64,000 nucleotides of DNA from Mytilus edulis (GCF_963676685.1 NC_092349.1:42175426-42239425); one strand, 5' to 3'. Numbered from the stretch's first letter, positions 12,201 through 23,580 are shown. Made by a program: numbers and translations. The notes: a model not told the origin generated them from the sequence alone.

Positions 12201-12771
12201 TACATGAAAAAGATAAGTGAAAAATACCAAAAGACATTCAAAAGTTGAAAATAAACTGACAATGGCATGACGAAAATGAGAAAAGACCAAAGGACAAACA
12301 ACAGTTTGCAAAACGCAACATACAAATCGAAAGACTAAACTAAAGATTGAAAACTATTGCTTTTGTATATGAAAATAAGTAATTGTGGTATGATTGCAAA
12401 TAAGGCAACTATCCAATAAAGTTCAAATGAAGTGGATGTAAGTTATAGGCAACCCTGTATGCCTAGTTAAATATATAGAGTTCATAATTCATATGTTTCC
12501 TGTCTTACGTGTAGGTACATCTGGTTCGTGTATTATTTGGTCGTCTTTTTCTCGATATCACATGACCTTTCACACTCCTTATTAAAGCATTGTTTGTAAC
12601 TACATAATAAAATTAAACGTAATAAATTTTATTTTATTTAGGATTGGTATACATGCAGGCGTATTTGTTCCGCCACCAGGATGTACTATTTCAAGAGGAG
12701 ATAAATGTGCTTTTGAGTTTGTTTCCGCTAGAGATCGATCTCTTAAATGTGAAGCAGAAATTTTTGGCTAA
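6286..12771 (+). CDS. Small secreted eight-cysteine protein, SVWC-like, three exons
   Basis: Three short open segments join in phase. Exon 1 6286..6391 is leader-like (DRIVWIFFFVCSLIPFSNS) and ends G|GTAGGG, phase 1. Exon 2 6802..6916 follows tattcttccag and ends GG|GTATGT, phase 2. Exon 3 12642..12771 follows attttatttag and ends in TAA. The 116-aa product has eight cysteines: FC, TQC, DDC, LRC, SIC, PPGC, DKC and LKC. The order C-Y-x-x-V-T-L-x-x-G-Q-x-F then CLELRC and VPPPGC resembles single-domain von Willebrand factor C proteins of arthropods and molluscs, which are small secreted immune- or nutrition-responsive proteins. The role is unknown. The first of the clustered ATGs (6286, 6298, 6301) is chosen only for length. 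Intron 2 (5.7 kb) is mostly transposon sequence. The match of three phases and a complete leader makes chance unlikely; the family name is less certain. Confidence 0.72.
7222..7875. mobile_element. Harbinger-like MITE, copy 1 (SVWC-like intron 2)
   Basis: Inverted termini GGTAGCAATAAACAGTTAGGA and its near-complement TCCTAACTGTGTATTGCTACC, flanked by TTA on both sides (7219..7221, 7876..7878). A TWA target and GG..CC ends fit PIF/Harbinger MITEs. Copy 1 keeps a roughly 27-bp segment near 7357..7384 that copies 2 and 3 lack. It has no coding capacity. Confidence 0.75.
8621..9248. mobile_element. Harbinger-like MITE, copy 2
   Basis: Nearly identical to copy 1, with the same termini. Left flank is CATAA and right flank TTAATAG, so it lacks a matching target duplication and arose by duplication rather than insertion. 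Confidence 0.75.
9993..10619. mobile_element. Harbinger-like MITE, copy 3
   Basis: Nearly identical to copy 2. Its right flank is TTAACAG, which pairs with the TTA left of copy 1 as the outer target site of the whole array. Confidence 0.75.
10917..11402. repeat. Two-copy tandem duplication, about 242 bp
   Basis: 10917..11158 and 11159..11402 align throughout (ATCTGTTCTTATTTG, TGACTTCTTCATGAAAATTG, ATAATCTTCGTACGTAAACA). The small open frames in each copy are AT-rich shadows. It lies in SVWC-like intron 2, just past the MITE array. Confidence 0.85.
12205..12345 (-). mobile_element. Short inverted tail fragment of the RT retroelement family, inside SVWC-like intron 2
   Basis: Shares the tail text (CCAAAAGACATTCAAAAGTT, AAATAAACTGACAATGGCAT, GACAAACAACAG) with the other copies. 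It is degenerate and only about 140 bp. Confidence 0.45.
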
Positions 12772-12906
12772 ACATAGTATATATCTATTGGAACATGTGG
12801 AAAGGATTAACAAGGAAAGGGGGATAGACACCGTATGCCTTCTACGCTGGAATCATGAGTTATAGTAAAATTTGTATAATGATGGACAGAATATGTGAAC
12901 AATAAC

Positions 12907-12912
12907 AATAAA
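12907..12912 (+). terminator. Polyadenylation signal of the SVWC-like gene
   Basis: AATAAA 136 nt past the TAA at 12771, in the sense of the gene. Confidence 0.5.
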
Positions 12913-13035
12913 TGTGGTTATATTTATACCTTTGCTCAAAATTGTCAGTGTAATATGTTCCCATGAACCTCTATCAATATCGATTCTACCACGCAACCCT
13001 ATTGATTACTATATTTTTCTAACTCTCGATAGTTA

Positions 13036-14563
13036 AGCCTCGGTCACACCTTACCGGATAACTCGAACGGACGCCTAACGGATAACTTTTTTTTCAATCC
13101 GTTCAGGTAGCAATACACAGTTAGGAAAAAAACTTAAAATTGACACTCATAATTTTTAAACACCCTCTTTCCCCTCCTGTCTAACAAAGAAGGCTTTATA
13201 TGTGTGTTATGCATGTATATACTTATAGAAAGAGAATCTTCCATAGATTTGATTTCTAATGGTCATAAGGGTGAAATATAATCCCTCTTGGGTGTAACCA
13301 TGGCAACAATCTGCATTTCTTAGATACAAAATATAGCAAAAAAGGGGGGTGAACATGTCACAAAAGTCTCCAAAATTTGGTCTAAAGGAAAATTTCAATC
13401 AATTACAGTAATACCTTTCCTGAATCCATAGGTTTTTGTCTATCAAGTGGTCCCAAAAAAATCATATGCTTATCTGCTCGTTTTTCCATAAAATTGAATT
13501 GAAAAGATCGAGCGCAAAATCTTTGTTGATAAACACTACTATAATGTATGGACCTATGAACGGTACGGATAGGAAAAAACGGACTGTCAATCATATAAAT
13601 GGCCTATAAAACATGTTAAAAACAATCTTAATGTTCATATAAACCCACTAAGGAGGCTATATTATTCTTCAATTATCTAAAAATCAATTTTATTGTACAA
13701 AAACTTTCATATTTAAAAAATTCACAGGGGCCATAATGCGAAACTAAACTTCTAACTGTGTATTGCTACCTTAGACGTCCGTTCTTATCCGTTAGACGTC
13801 CGTCCATATCCGTAAAATGTCCGTTGAACGTCCGTTAGGTGTCCGTTTCGTTTCCGTTTTGTATCCGTTACGTGTCCGTTATACATCCGTTAGAGGTCTG
13901 GAAGATAAATTCACCAACGGACTTCTACCGGACGTTTAACGGATAAAACGGATGTTGAATGGATGAGAAACGGACTTCATCCGGACGTATAACGGATAAA
14001 ACGGATGATGAACGGATCTGAAACGGATAAAAGCCAATTGAAAATTTCGCGTCAGAAATGCCAATTATTGGTATGTCAGATTTCTTAAGGTTCGTGAATT
14101 CTTATTATTCATAATCGATCTTAGAGTATAGGCACGTCTTCACAATCAAGCAGTTCTTATTCAGGCCAGACACTGCCCTTTGGTGGAATCTTGAAGAACA
14201 AACCACAACCAGTTACACAGAAACATTTTGAATATTTATGCGATTTACATGTATTATTATTGTCGCCTTTGCTTTTTCCGTATATCTTGTTCATCCGTTT
14301 TATCCGGTACGCTTCCGTTAGATGTCCGTTTTATGCGGTACTCGTCCGTTAGATGTACGTTCGACATCCGTTCTGTCCGGTACGTGTCCGTTTCTCGTTC
14401 GTTGCATATCCGTTGTGTGTCCGTTATGCTTCCGTTACACGTCCGTTTTATTCGGTCAGTACTTCAACGGACTCCCAACGGATAACAATTTTGTCAATGG
14501 ACAACTTTTAGTTTCATCCGTTAGGCATCCGTTCGTGCTATCCGGTAAGGTGTGACCGAGGCT
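13036..14563. mobile_element. Harbinger-like non-autonomous element with TCCGTT subterminal repeats
   Basis: Perfect inverted ends (AGCCTCGGTCACACCTTACC and its complement) and TTA target duplications at 13033..13035 and 14564..14566. Both subterminal zones are packed with short degenerate repeats built on TCCGTTA/GTCCGTT (13774..14010 and 14290..14540). An unrelated copy of the intron MITE is inserted at 13106..13770. Confidence 0.8.
13106..13770. mobile_element. Harbinger-like MITE nested in the larger element (diverged copy)
   Basis: Same termini (GGTAGCAATACACAGTTAGGA, complement at right) and same internal order as the 7.2-10.6 kb copies but clearly older. Right flank TTA, left flank TCA. 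Confidence 0.75.
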
Positions 14564-14566
14564 TTA

Positions 14567-16487
14567 GATTTTCAAACTGTAGAATGCGAGGTTAACTGAA
14601 ATTTTAAATTCTCGATAGTGGATAAATAATGTAGTCCACGAGATAGAGTAGTAAATGAAATGATAATTAATGCAATACGTATAATGTTACCTCTTGCTAT
14701 TGTTTCGATATTTAAGAGAAAAAACGTTAACAAAATCCTTGTAAGAACAAAGCTGGTTTGTCACATGAGCAAAAATTCTGACATTATTTTTTTATAGCTG
14801 GTATATACTTCAAATGAATTACTGTTATGTATTATTTACATGTAAAAAATTGTCTTCTTAACTAGAGGGAGTTGTCGGTTCTTCATGTTACTGTAAAAAT
14901 AAGCTATATATACGATAACATTAACATTACATCTTTATTGCAATAGATGCATGTTTTGACTATTAATTTCTCTTCGTTGCTGCTGGTAATTGAAAATTAA
15001 AATGTCCAAGCTTTGATGAGTTGATTAAGTGGGACCAAACGTATAGCCAAACCAGGACCAGGAATCACAGATATTAATGATCATTCATTCATGAAGGAGA
15101 TACATTCCTTTAACTATAATGATTTCTTAAGTTTTAGGTAATAAAGCAAATTTCAGTTGGACAAAATACGAAGTAGTGGCTACTGGGCTGTTGACACCCA
15201 TGGGATAGCTTCATCAGCTCTACCTCAAAATATTGACAATTTTATTTTAAAGGGGTCTTCAAATCTTTTGACAGCATCCGAAATGATACCTTTTTGAGCC
15301 GGACCAAATCCCTCTAAAATTCATTACTTAAAGTTTTCTACTTGCTATTTGAGGCATAAAACAGGGAGAAATCAATATTTGAAGGTGTATAAAAAAAATG
15401 GGCAGGTAACACATTGTGTACACTAGGGACTATATTCGTAGAACCAACTCGTGATGGCGTCCGTAAAATTAGGAAAGGATGATTTCAACTTAACCATTTG
15501 GAACGCTTGGTTTAAACATGGTCATCAAACTTTGAATTATTTAGTGAGAGAACATACTCAATATTTCAAATCGTGAAGTTAAAGGATAAAGCTGGTTTCT
15601 TTTTATTTATTCTGAGAATCTGCTGTGTGGAGTTTCTTAATTAAACATAAAAACAAGTCGACAAGAAGACTTGGTTTCCAAAGAAATGCCGATTGTTTGT
15701 TGAAAACATGTCTTCTAACCATAAAAAATATGTCGTCAATAAAAAACATTTAGCATTCAGCATCTAGGAGTTATAAAAAAGAAGATGTGGTATGATTGCC
15801 AATGAGAAAACTCAGTATCCACAAGAGACCAAAATGACACAGACATTAACAACTATAGGTCACCGTACGGCCTTCAATAATGAGCAAAGCCCATACCGCA
15901 TACTCAGCTATAAAAGGCCCTGATAAGACAATGTAAAACAATTCAAACGAGAATTGTCAGGTTCAGAGAATCTTTGGTTTGAATCAGAGAGTTTTTTTTT
16001 TTATATAAATTGTTATTTTATCATAGAATGTTTTTAGTTATTTTGGGTATTGTACGAGTACATGAAGTCACTCCTCCTAACTCTTTAAAAGTTCTTCTTT
16101 CTTGACAAAGTTTTTCTATCATGTTCGTTTTATACATTTGTCTAGGTTCGAGTTGTTTAGAGCTTAGCATATTAAATGAGCTTTAGAAATTATTTATATA
16201 ATGTATTCTATTCAGCATGAAATTTGGCAATACTAAACCGACTATGATATGTTGAACTTCAGATGACTTTTGATTTTGTGTCCTTGGTTTAATGTCTCAT
16301 TGACATTTCTCCCATATTTCCTTTCCTTTGATTCAAGGAGGATAACTTGTCATCAAAATCGAGAAATGCTTATACACAATATAATCACTGAATAATTTTA
16401 CATTGATTCAAAAGTTATATTTCTTTTTCTTTTTGAAACCAGACTGTAAAGTTTGAAATATTACAAAATTAAAATTTCTTCCACTGT
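14567..16487. other. Intergenic between the SVWC-like gene and IL-17 A
   Basis: Holds one good short repeat (15779..15955) and worn repeat text near 15040..15300. No exon supported. Confidence 0.45.
15779..15955 (+). mobile_element. Dispersed short repeat (GATGTGGTATGATTGCCAAT family)
   Basis: Best copy in the window: runs from AAGATGTGGTATGATTGCC through CACCGTACGGCCTTCAA to CAATTCAAACGAGAA. Others: inverted at 55392..55571, and diverged at about 12365..12470, 19305..19345, 39318..39500, 43935..44130 and 56825..56965. Confidence 0.65.
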
Positions 16488-16493
16488 TTTATT
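16488..16493 (-). terminator. Polyadenylation signal of IL-17 A
   Basis: AATAAA on the minus strand about 140 nt beyond the TAA at 16634. Confidence 0.5.
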
Positions 16494-16633
16494 AATATCA
16501 TTACATGTATAAGACTTAAATAATATAGTTCAATAATAAACACAAAGCAAAAATAACAAATGTTAACCCTAATTATGAATAACAATTAGACTAGAGAATA
16601 TGTGAGGCAGGATCAGTGATCTTTTATAACAGT

Positions 16634-18058
16634 TTATAAATGCATTGTTTGGCGACCAATTGGTTTTGGATCCCTTATACAGCTACAACCGACTGATATT
16701 GGTTCCACTATTGTAGAATATTCATATACACCATTCAAACAAGTAGTTCTTCTTAAAACATTTATATAAGTGTAAATTTTCTGACAAGTTCTTCCAAATC
16801 TGTGACCAATACAATTATCACAAACACATTCTACATCATATATATGTTTGGGCAACCTGTTTTCATCAATGTTCTTTCTATAGTACCATGGGCAAGTGCT
16901 GCCCACAGACATCGGTTCATTGGCAAAATGTTCACGAAACACGCGTCTTCGGTAATCATTGCATTCTCCAAGTTTAAATTCTGTTTCGTATTTGATGTTG
17001 ATCAAATGTTCGGGAACTTTATACAATGTACCATATCCAGGGAGGATGTCTGAACCACGTGGTAAAATGAATTTGCTCGTCCTTGTAATATTATTTGTAT
17101 TAAAATGTTGTTGAGGCAAGTTAGAGGGTGAAGGTTCTCTACAAGGTACGGTCAAGAAGGCAGTTTGAATTATCGACAGTAAAACTATCTGAAATAATAT
17201 AAGTACAAATATTAAAACTATGTAAAACGTTGCGTCATTTCTAAAATTGAGTATTTTATTCCCGTTTTATTAGGGAATTCTGTATTGACTGCAGATCAAA
17301 TGTATTCACAAATTTAAAGGCTCTTTTATTTAAAGCTTGACATATTGTAAAGAAGGCTGTGTATTGTCGAGGAATGTATGTTGATGTCTTTTGGTTTTCC
17401 AAGTCGTTATTTTGTTTTGTAAATCATAGACGAAGAATACCCCACATCTATTTTTATTCATATCGTGTTTGCTACATTAAATCTATGAAGTGTAGTGTGA
17501 TTTACGTATAACCATCTTGGATATCAAAATTATGCAAATGCCTCGGTAAAGATCAAAACTTAAAGGGTAAAAAAGAATGCCTTGGTTGAACTTTTTCAAG
17601 CAAATGCATATTCTAAACATAAGAAAGAATGGTGATTAGATCTTTTTGCATTTGAAATTACAGTGCATGTCTTTACTCTGACAAATCATTTTAAACCAAT
17701 TTTTCAGATTGGTTTTTTTTTTTTTTTTTAATTTTTTTTTAGATTTCTCCTTCACCCTAATTTCGTTTAATTTTTTAAATCGTTTATCTCCAAATTCTTA
17801 TGTTGCAATGACAATCAAAATTGACATATGTTATTGAATGCTGTGTAATGGTCCTTAATTTGCAAACATTGTCGTAGAGGCGCATTAGTCACATGACAGC
17901 CTTCGATTATATTACATATCAAATAGAATTTCACAGTCGCAATAAAGATTCCATTAAACGGGTATAACGTTAAACTGCAAGAAAACATCACTTAAACAGT
18001 GAGTAATAGGGTTATATGATGTACTGACCATAACATAACATACGACGTTTATCTTCAT
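16634..18058 (-). CDS. Interleukin-17-like cytokine, two exons (IL-17 A of the cluster)
   Basis: Predicted secreted cystine-knot cytokine that would signal through IL-17 receptors. Model: exon 1 18029..18058 (10 codons), intron, exon 2 16634..17188; 194 aa in all. A polypyrimidine tract and CAG end at 17189. In frame after it comes a hydrophobic run (IVLLSIIQTAF), which joins the ATG exon (MKINVVCYVM) in phase 0 to give a good signal peptide. An earlier GTATGT donor at 18043, also phase 0, would give 189 aa. IL-17 features in order: CPWYY near residue 109, a CxCxxC at 131-136, Cys145, the VLRR motif followed by Cys160, and the C-terminal VGCSC at 178-180. Length and spacing suit invertebrate IL-17s. 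There is a TATA box 70 bp upstream and an AATAAA about 140 nt past the stop. The family call is strong; exon 1 is inferred from splice signals only. Confidence 0.87.
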
Positions 18059-18127
18059 TATTTGCAGTGTATCTGTCTTTGTAAACAGTTTGTCTGATGT
18101 TTGTGGAAGATGTACAAAGTTTTGTAC

Positions 18128-18135
18128 TTATATAC
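18128..18135 (-). promoter_or_regulatory. TATA box of IL-17 A
   Basis: TATATAAG read on the minus strand, 70 bp upstream of the proposed exon 1 ATG at 18058. Transcription would start near 18100 and leave a short 5' UTR. It independently supports the small first exon. Confidence 0.55.
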
Positions 18136-18295
18136 AGTTTGAAAACTAATTGAAACTTTTCCCCTATTTTTTAAAGTATTTTTAGTTCCCCTTTGATTAA
18201 AGGTCATTGGCTTGTCCACTCCATGGCGAATACAATGCATTTACATTTTTTTTTTATTAATGAAGATATAATTAAAACACACAAAAAATACAGAT

Positions 18296-18410
18296 ATCAA
18301 GGAAGAGAAGTTCATATTACTTATAGACTTTGTTGGTTTAATCTCTATCACTTTGTCAATGATAGAGATTTAATTAATTAATTTATGTCATATAACCTCT
18401 CTTCCTTGAT
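18296..18410. repeat. Imperfect inverted repeat
   Basis: TCAAGGAAGAGAAGTTCATAT mirrors ATATAACCTCTCTTCCTTGA, and an inner AATCTCTATCA/TGATAGAGATT pair lies within it. It is upstream of the IL-17 A promoter. Confidence 0.55.
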
Positions 18411-20129
18411 GAGCCTGCATTCATTTGTTTTACGGAAGAGGTGGCGTAGTAATTCATCAATTTGTTAAGTTCTTTGTTTATACTGAATAGTTAGGATAGT
18501 CTCTTTCTTCTCAAGTAAATTCACAATGTATCCTTTAGCATCAGTTACAGATAGAAACGTAAATTATGTGCATACTTCCGATTGAGATTTTTTTTTAAAC
18601 GTACACTTAACCTAGACCACTGGTTGAATACTCCAGTTCGATAAAGAGCTTAACAGATGGTTGGGATTTTTTTTTTACCTGACTGAAATGCAGATCCTGC
18701 ATTCATGCTTCGCTTACAAGGATGCTTATCATTGGTTCCTTTGGTCAGAAAAGATGGTTTATTGGAATTTACCTTTTTTTTAATCATCAAATCATTATAG
18801 TTGATGATGTTTTTGGGAAATAAGATGTTATAAAAAAGATGGAACGTAAGTTTTTCTTAATAATATTTTCCCAAGTAACTTTTTCAGGAAAGAAACGTAT
18901 AATAAGATAATGAATGTTTACAAGTTAAATACTAGATGCTGGTCTTGGAAACAGATAATTCTAAATTTTGAATTTTGCCTTAAGTCTTTAGAGAATAATA
19001 GTTTTAAATACCTATGATGCTATACTTGATGAAATAGACTTGTTAAATGCAAATAGGTTTCAATAAAAAAATCTACAATAAAATTGAGAATGGAAATGAC
19101 GAATGTGGCAATGGGACCAAAGAACAGAAAACAGGCCAAATCCATAAAAGGTCTTTAACAGAGCAATAAAATCCCGAACCCGGAGACTAACTAAGACCTC
19201 TTTTTAGAATGAGTGACAAATCATAATTATTTTTATTTATATCTACTAAAGTGTTTTAACTGAAAAGCAGCGTTTAATTAATCTTTGATAAATAGAATAA
19301 GGAGATGTGGGATAGATGCAAAATGAGACGACTATCCAGCAGCCGCCACATGACATTGATTTAAACATGCATTTAAAAAATGTATCAGTCTCAGTCTGGG
19401 ATTTACTACCTATCCAGATCTATAGAGTAAAGTCAGCTATAAAAAAACACAATAGGATAAATGTCCACGTTTGTTCACCATTGTTCTTCTTTTAATTTAA
19501 TATGCATACATCTGTCATGCATTCAAATTACACCAAAAGCCAGTTCACAATAATTAATTTGAAATAATAGTTGAGTTCACCTTTATAATCACCAATTTCC
19601 CTGTTTTGTTTTGTTGTGATTTCCTACTTATCTTGTCTTACTTAGTTAACAAATTTGGTTTTCTATGTTGTGTTTTGTTGTTTGTCTATTTGTCTTTTTT
19701 TTCATTTTTAGGCATTGCGTTCTCAGGTTATTTTCGACTTATGAATTTGAATGTCGCTTTGGTATAATTTGCTTCTTTTTAAAAGTATTTCAACTAGTAG
19801 GGATTTTCTGATTTTAGCCAACTGATAAATGTAACCTTTAACAATCTTGTTGCCGCTGCAAATTTGTTCGCTTAGATAAAAAAAAGTTTCTGTAATATTA
19901 ACTATACTTGCTATACTAGATAAAGCCTTGTCAATCTTGTTAAATAGTTCTTTTACACGCTTGTATTTCTACTTCGTAAGTATGTACTTTTTTGCCTTCC
20001 ATGATTCCAAGGATTTTGTGTCGGAATTTGTATTCACAATTTGCTCATTAGTTCCACGGAAACAACTCTAAAATCTAACATAATTTCAGAAATAGCTGTG
20101 ATAACAACTTTTCCGAAATAAATGATATG

Positions 20130-20167
20130 TGTTTTTTTTTTGTTTTTTTTTTTTGGGGGGGGGGGGG
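20130..20167. repeat. Poly(T)/poly(G) tract
   Basis: T-runs followed by a run of about 13 G. Other long homopolymers (T) are at 17709, 20757, 36962 and 52408. They are likely length-variable or assembly-sensitive. Confidence 0.7.
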
Positions 20168-21075
20168 TAATTTTATTGAGTTCTAAAGCGTTGACCGAAG
20201 AACATTTTGTATGAAGCACGAAAGCATGTTCAACTCTTTGTCAGGTTGGCATATTTTTCCATTTTACTAGTCTAAATAATTCTGACCTCTCGCAAGGCTA
20301 TTTCCTTTTTTTTTCTTTTGACTACACATTGATAATTTTTCTTTTAGCGGCATGAATTGCAATAATGTGAACACTGATAAATGGTGCATTCAAAACTGTG
20401 TTTATGTAAGTTATCTCATATGGAGTATTCGTTTTCTTAACACACGGTTTATAAGGATAGAAAAGAAGCTAAATTTCAAACGAACCTTGAAGCTCGTAAC
20501 ATTCATTCATTTTTCATATTTTTTATTTATTTACTGAAATAATTTCTGTGAGAATGATATGATTTAAACGCTTGTGTAAAAGAAAACCCTCCTGTCGTGC
20601 GCAACGTTATTTTTTTACGTATGGGTTTTTGATGAATGCAACTTCCGTACTGTTGTGTTCCATGTATGGATACTCATTATAAGTTATTAAACTGTAAAAA
20701 CAAAGGAACATATTAAATTTAAGGTGTATAATGAGTAAATAACTGTCTGCTTATTTCTTTTTTTTTTTTTTTTTTTTATAATGTTCTATAAAAGGTATAT
20801 CTCCGACGGCTTAATCATTCATGAACGTAAATGTAAAACCTTTATTAAATTATTCGGTATACGAAATCATAGATTTAACGCAACTTTTTTTTTAAAATCT
20901 GCTCTCAGTTTCGTTAACAATTTCTATGAATAATAAGCATAATTGTCCGGATTTAATGTTTTCGGTTGCAACCCCTTTGGTAACTTGAATAAAAATCAAT
21001 CCCTCTCCTTGTCTGATTCCCCCCCAGTGATTATACACTAACACACCAAGTCCGATTGAGATATATAGATTCTAC

Positions 21076-22043
21076 GGGCACATTGCATTTGCGCCAATTT
21101 TTGAAAAATCAAATCTTCTATTAGCGCCACAAGGTTATATTTCATTTGCGCCAAAAATTAAAACTTCATTTGCGCCATTTTACAGGTAATACAGGTAAGA
21201 TATAATAAAAAAAGTTAAATATTCATTGCTCGAAAAGTTAATTTCTACGGTATTCCCCCGGGATAACTGAGTGAGTTCATACTCATTTCTGATACTAAAC
21301 TGAGAGTCTCTAAAAGTAAACCATTATAGGTCAAAGTACAGTCTTCAAAACGAGCAACAAGCTTTAATGGGCTGTGTAATACCATTCAAACGGGAAAACC
21401 AACGGTCTTATATGTATATAAAAACGAGAAACATCTTTGAGTATGTTTGTTTTGTTCACGCATCGTTGACAATGAAATGGAATATGATGTGACTGTCATA
21501 CAAGTGAGAGGTTTAGCTAGCTATAAAACCAGGTTCAATCCACCATTTTCTACATTGGAAAATGCCTGTACCAAGTCAGGAATATGACAGTTGTTTTCCA
21601 TACGTTTGATGTGTTTGGACTTTTGATTTTGCCTTTTGATTTTGGACTTTCCTTTTTGAATTTTCCTCGGAGTTCAGTATTTTTGTGTTTTTACTTTTTA
21701 TGAACCTCACTAACAAACGTCAACCACTGAACATCAGGTTCCTGACTTATGACAGGTGCAAACAATTGCAGCGGGTTTAAACGTTATCATATGAACCAAA
21801 CTGCACCCTTTCTTGGAAGAATAGTGTTACATCAAACCTGGTATATATATATATATAAAAAAAAAGAGACGGAAAAAAAAAGAAAAGACCAGACTATCTA
21901 TGAATACGAGGCGCGAAATTTTTTATACAATTACCTGCATTTATCTGTAATATTGGCGCAAATGAAAGGTTTTATTTTTGGCGCAAATGAAATATGGTTT
22001 GTGGCGCAAATGAAATGCGAATTGGCGCAAAAGCAAAGCACCG
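21076..22043. mobile_element. hAT-like non-autonomous element with 8-bp target duplication
   Basis: Flanked by exact 8-bp repeats GATTCTAC at 21068..21075 and 22044..22051. Both ends carry inverted arrays of the motif TTTGCGCC (three at the left, about four at the right as GGCGCAAA). An 8-bp duplication suggests hAT. Its interior contains a LINE-like tail (21440..21700) and other repeat fragments, so it is itself a landing site. Confidence 0.75.
21440..21700 (+). mobile_element. LINE-like 3' tail fragment
   Basis: Shares ATACAAGTGAGAGGTTTAGC, ACCAAGTCAGGAA and GACTTTCCTTTTTGAATTTT..CAGTATTTTTGTG with 46385..46650 and, for its last third, 61845..61985. Coding content is lost. It sits inside the element at 21076..22043. 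Confidence 0.55.
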
Positions 22044-22056
22044 GATTCTACCACTG

Positions 22057-22195
22057 CATCGAGTGTAATACGAAATTTGTCCACTCGAGACGGTTAAATT
22101 TTTAAAATTTTAAACGCGAGGCTTGCCGGGCCTTTTAAATATTTAAAATTTAACTGTCGAGATTGGATACATATCGTATTTCACGAGATTCGGTG
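22057..22195. repeat. Degenerate inverted repeat
   Basis: CTCGAGACGGTTAAATTTTTA mirrors TAAAATTTAACTGTCGAGA around a GC-rich centre. The outer parts (GTAATACGAAATTT / ATCGTATTTCACG) also pair. Confidence 0.5.
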
Positions 22196-22289
22196 GTGGA
22201 ATCTATTTTTCTACTGATTGTCAAACAATACGCAGGCAAACTTATTCCTTCTTTTCGAATGATCTGCAAAAAGATGTGTTCTTTCTATG

Positions 22290-22328
22290 TGACGTCATCA
22301 GGCATGGTCGCCTCTTTTCATGACGTCA
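22290..22328. promoter_or_regulatory. Two CRE/ATF-type palindromes
   Basis: Perfect TGACGTCA at 22290..22297 and 22321..22328, 31 bp apart. No gene start is recognised beside them, so function is unproven. Confidence 0.3.
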
Positions 22329-22399
22329 CATTAGGACATTCAGAGGAAAGCAAGAAAATTCGACATCATAATTGGATTTTAACCAATGAAAAACCTTGA

Positions 22400-23164
22400 T
22401 ATGTGTCATATCCAATTAATGTTACAAATCATGATATTTAAACACGCTTCAAAAATAAACATATTTAATCCACTCTAAGCTGTGCTTTTCGGGAATCATA
22501 TACGTTAATTCTTAATAGGTGTGCAATGTATATAACTTATTCCTATCAGTTTACGTGCACGAGCTATTGTTTTGTGGTCTGTCCTACATGAATTTGTTTT
22601 TAAGGCAGTCACATTCTTTCTAATTCTCTTTCGGACATAATTTAATATAAAATACGATCTCCTATAATCCAAAGGTCCACATCATATGGCGTGTGCGTTT
22701 GTAATCCAATACCTTATCCGGGACAATTTTCGCACCATATGACATTGCTGCTAATATTGAACATTTGCGCATAAGCAAACGAGTTGCCGGAAAGATAAGG
22801 ATTTTTACATACTCCTCCGTTTAGCCGCAACAGTGGACACTCTGTTAGTAAAAACTCCCAGTTTGTATATTTTGTTTTGTAAGAAAATTCCCTACAAAAC
22901 TCTTTTAAAAATGGCTTAAAAGCAGGTTCGGAGCAGGACAATGGTCGTTTAAAATAATATGATATCAATTTATAAAGTTTATTTTCACATGTTTACTTAT
23001 AAATCTGTAGTTTAATTACATTTCTAAGATGACGAAACATACGTTTTTACAGCAGCCAATTTAGGACTTCATAAAAAATATAATCTGAATTGCAACCGCG
23101 AACTTCAAATATCGTGAACAAGGATTAAAACTGCTACCACCAAAAAAGAGCGGCAAAAGATAAC
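22400..23164. other. Intergenic
   Basis: Contains an 84-codon open frame (22714..22968, minus) with seven Cys but no signal peptide, domain or promoter. I do not call it a gene. Confidence 0.4.
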
Positions 23165-23580
23165 AACGGGACATTCAAATTCATAAATTAAAAATAAGCT
23201 GACAACTCAATGACTAAAACAGAAAAAGGCTTACAGGACAAACAATAGTACACAAAACAGAACATAGAAAACCAAAGACTAAGCAACATAACACACACCA
23301 AAGGAGGGGCGAAAGATACCTGAAGGACAGTTAAACTCATAGATTGTAAATAAACTGACAACGCCATGGCTAAAATATAAAAAGACAAACAGACAAATAA
23401 TAGTACAAAAGACACAACATAGAAAACTAAAGACTAAGCAAAACGAACCCCACCAAAAATTGGGGTGATCTCATGTATTCCGGAAGGGTAAGCAGATCCT
23501 GCTCCACACGTGGCACCCCTCGTGTTGCTTATGTTATTACAAATCCGGTAAATAGTCTAATTCGGTCGGTCACAGGGAAG
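23165..23580 (-). mobile_element. Inverted 3' fragment of the RT retroelement family, tail duplicated
   Basis: Reads as the reverse of the 54.1 and 61.4 kb fragments (GGTAAGCAGATCCTGCTCCAC near 23490). The A-rich tail segment (CTGACAA..CCATGGCTAAAA) occurs twice, near 23195 and 23350, suggesting either a tandem copy or one insertion beside another. Confidence 0.6.

Larger units (their letters stand above)
18136..21067. other. Intergenic upstream of IL-17 A
   Basis: AT-rich; small repeat pieces at about 19080..19200 and 19305..19345. The 60-80 codon open frames lack domains, leaders or splice partners. Confidence 0.45.

Noticed and set aside
16802..17053. Plus-strand open frame overlapping IL-17 A exon 2
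   Set aside because: Antisense shadow of the IL-17 coding exon.
22714..22968. 84-codon Cys-containing open frame, minus strand
   Set aside because: No signal peptide, no splice partners, no recognisable domain, and no TATA box.
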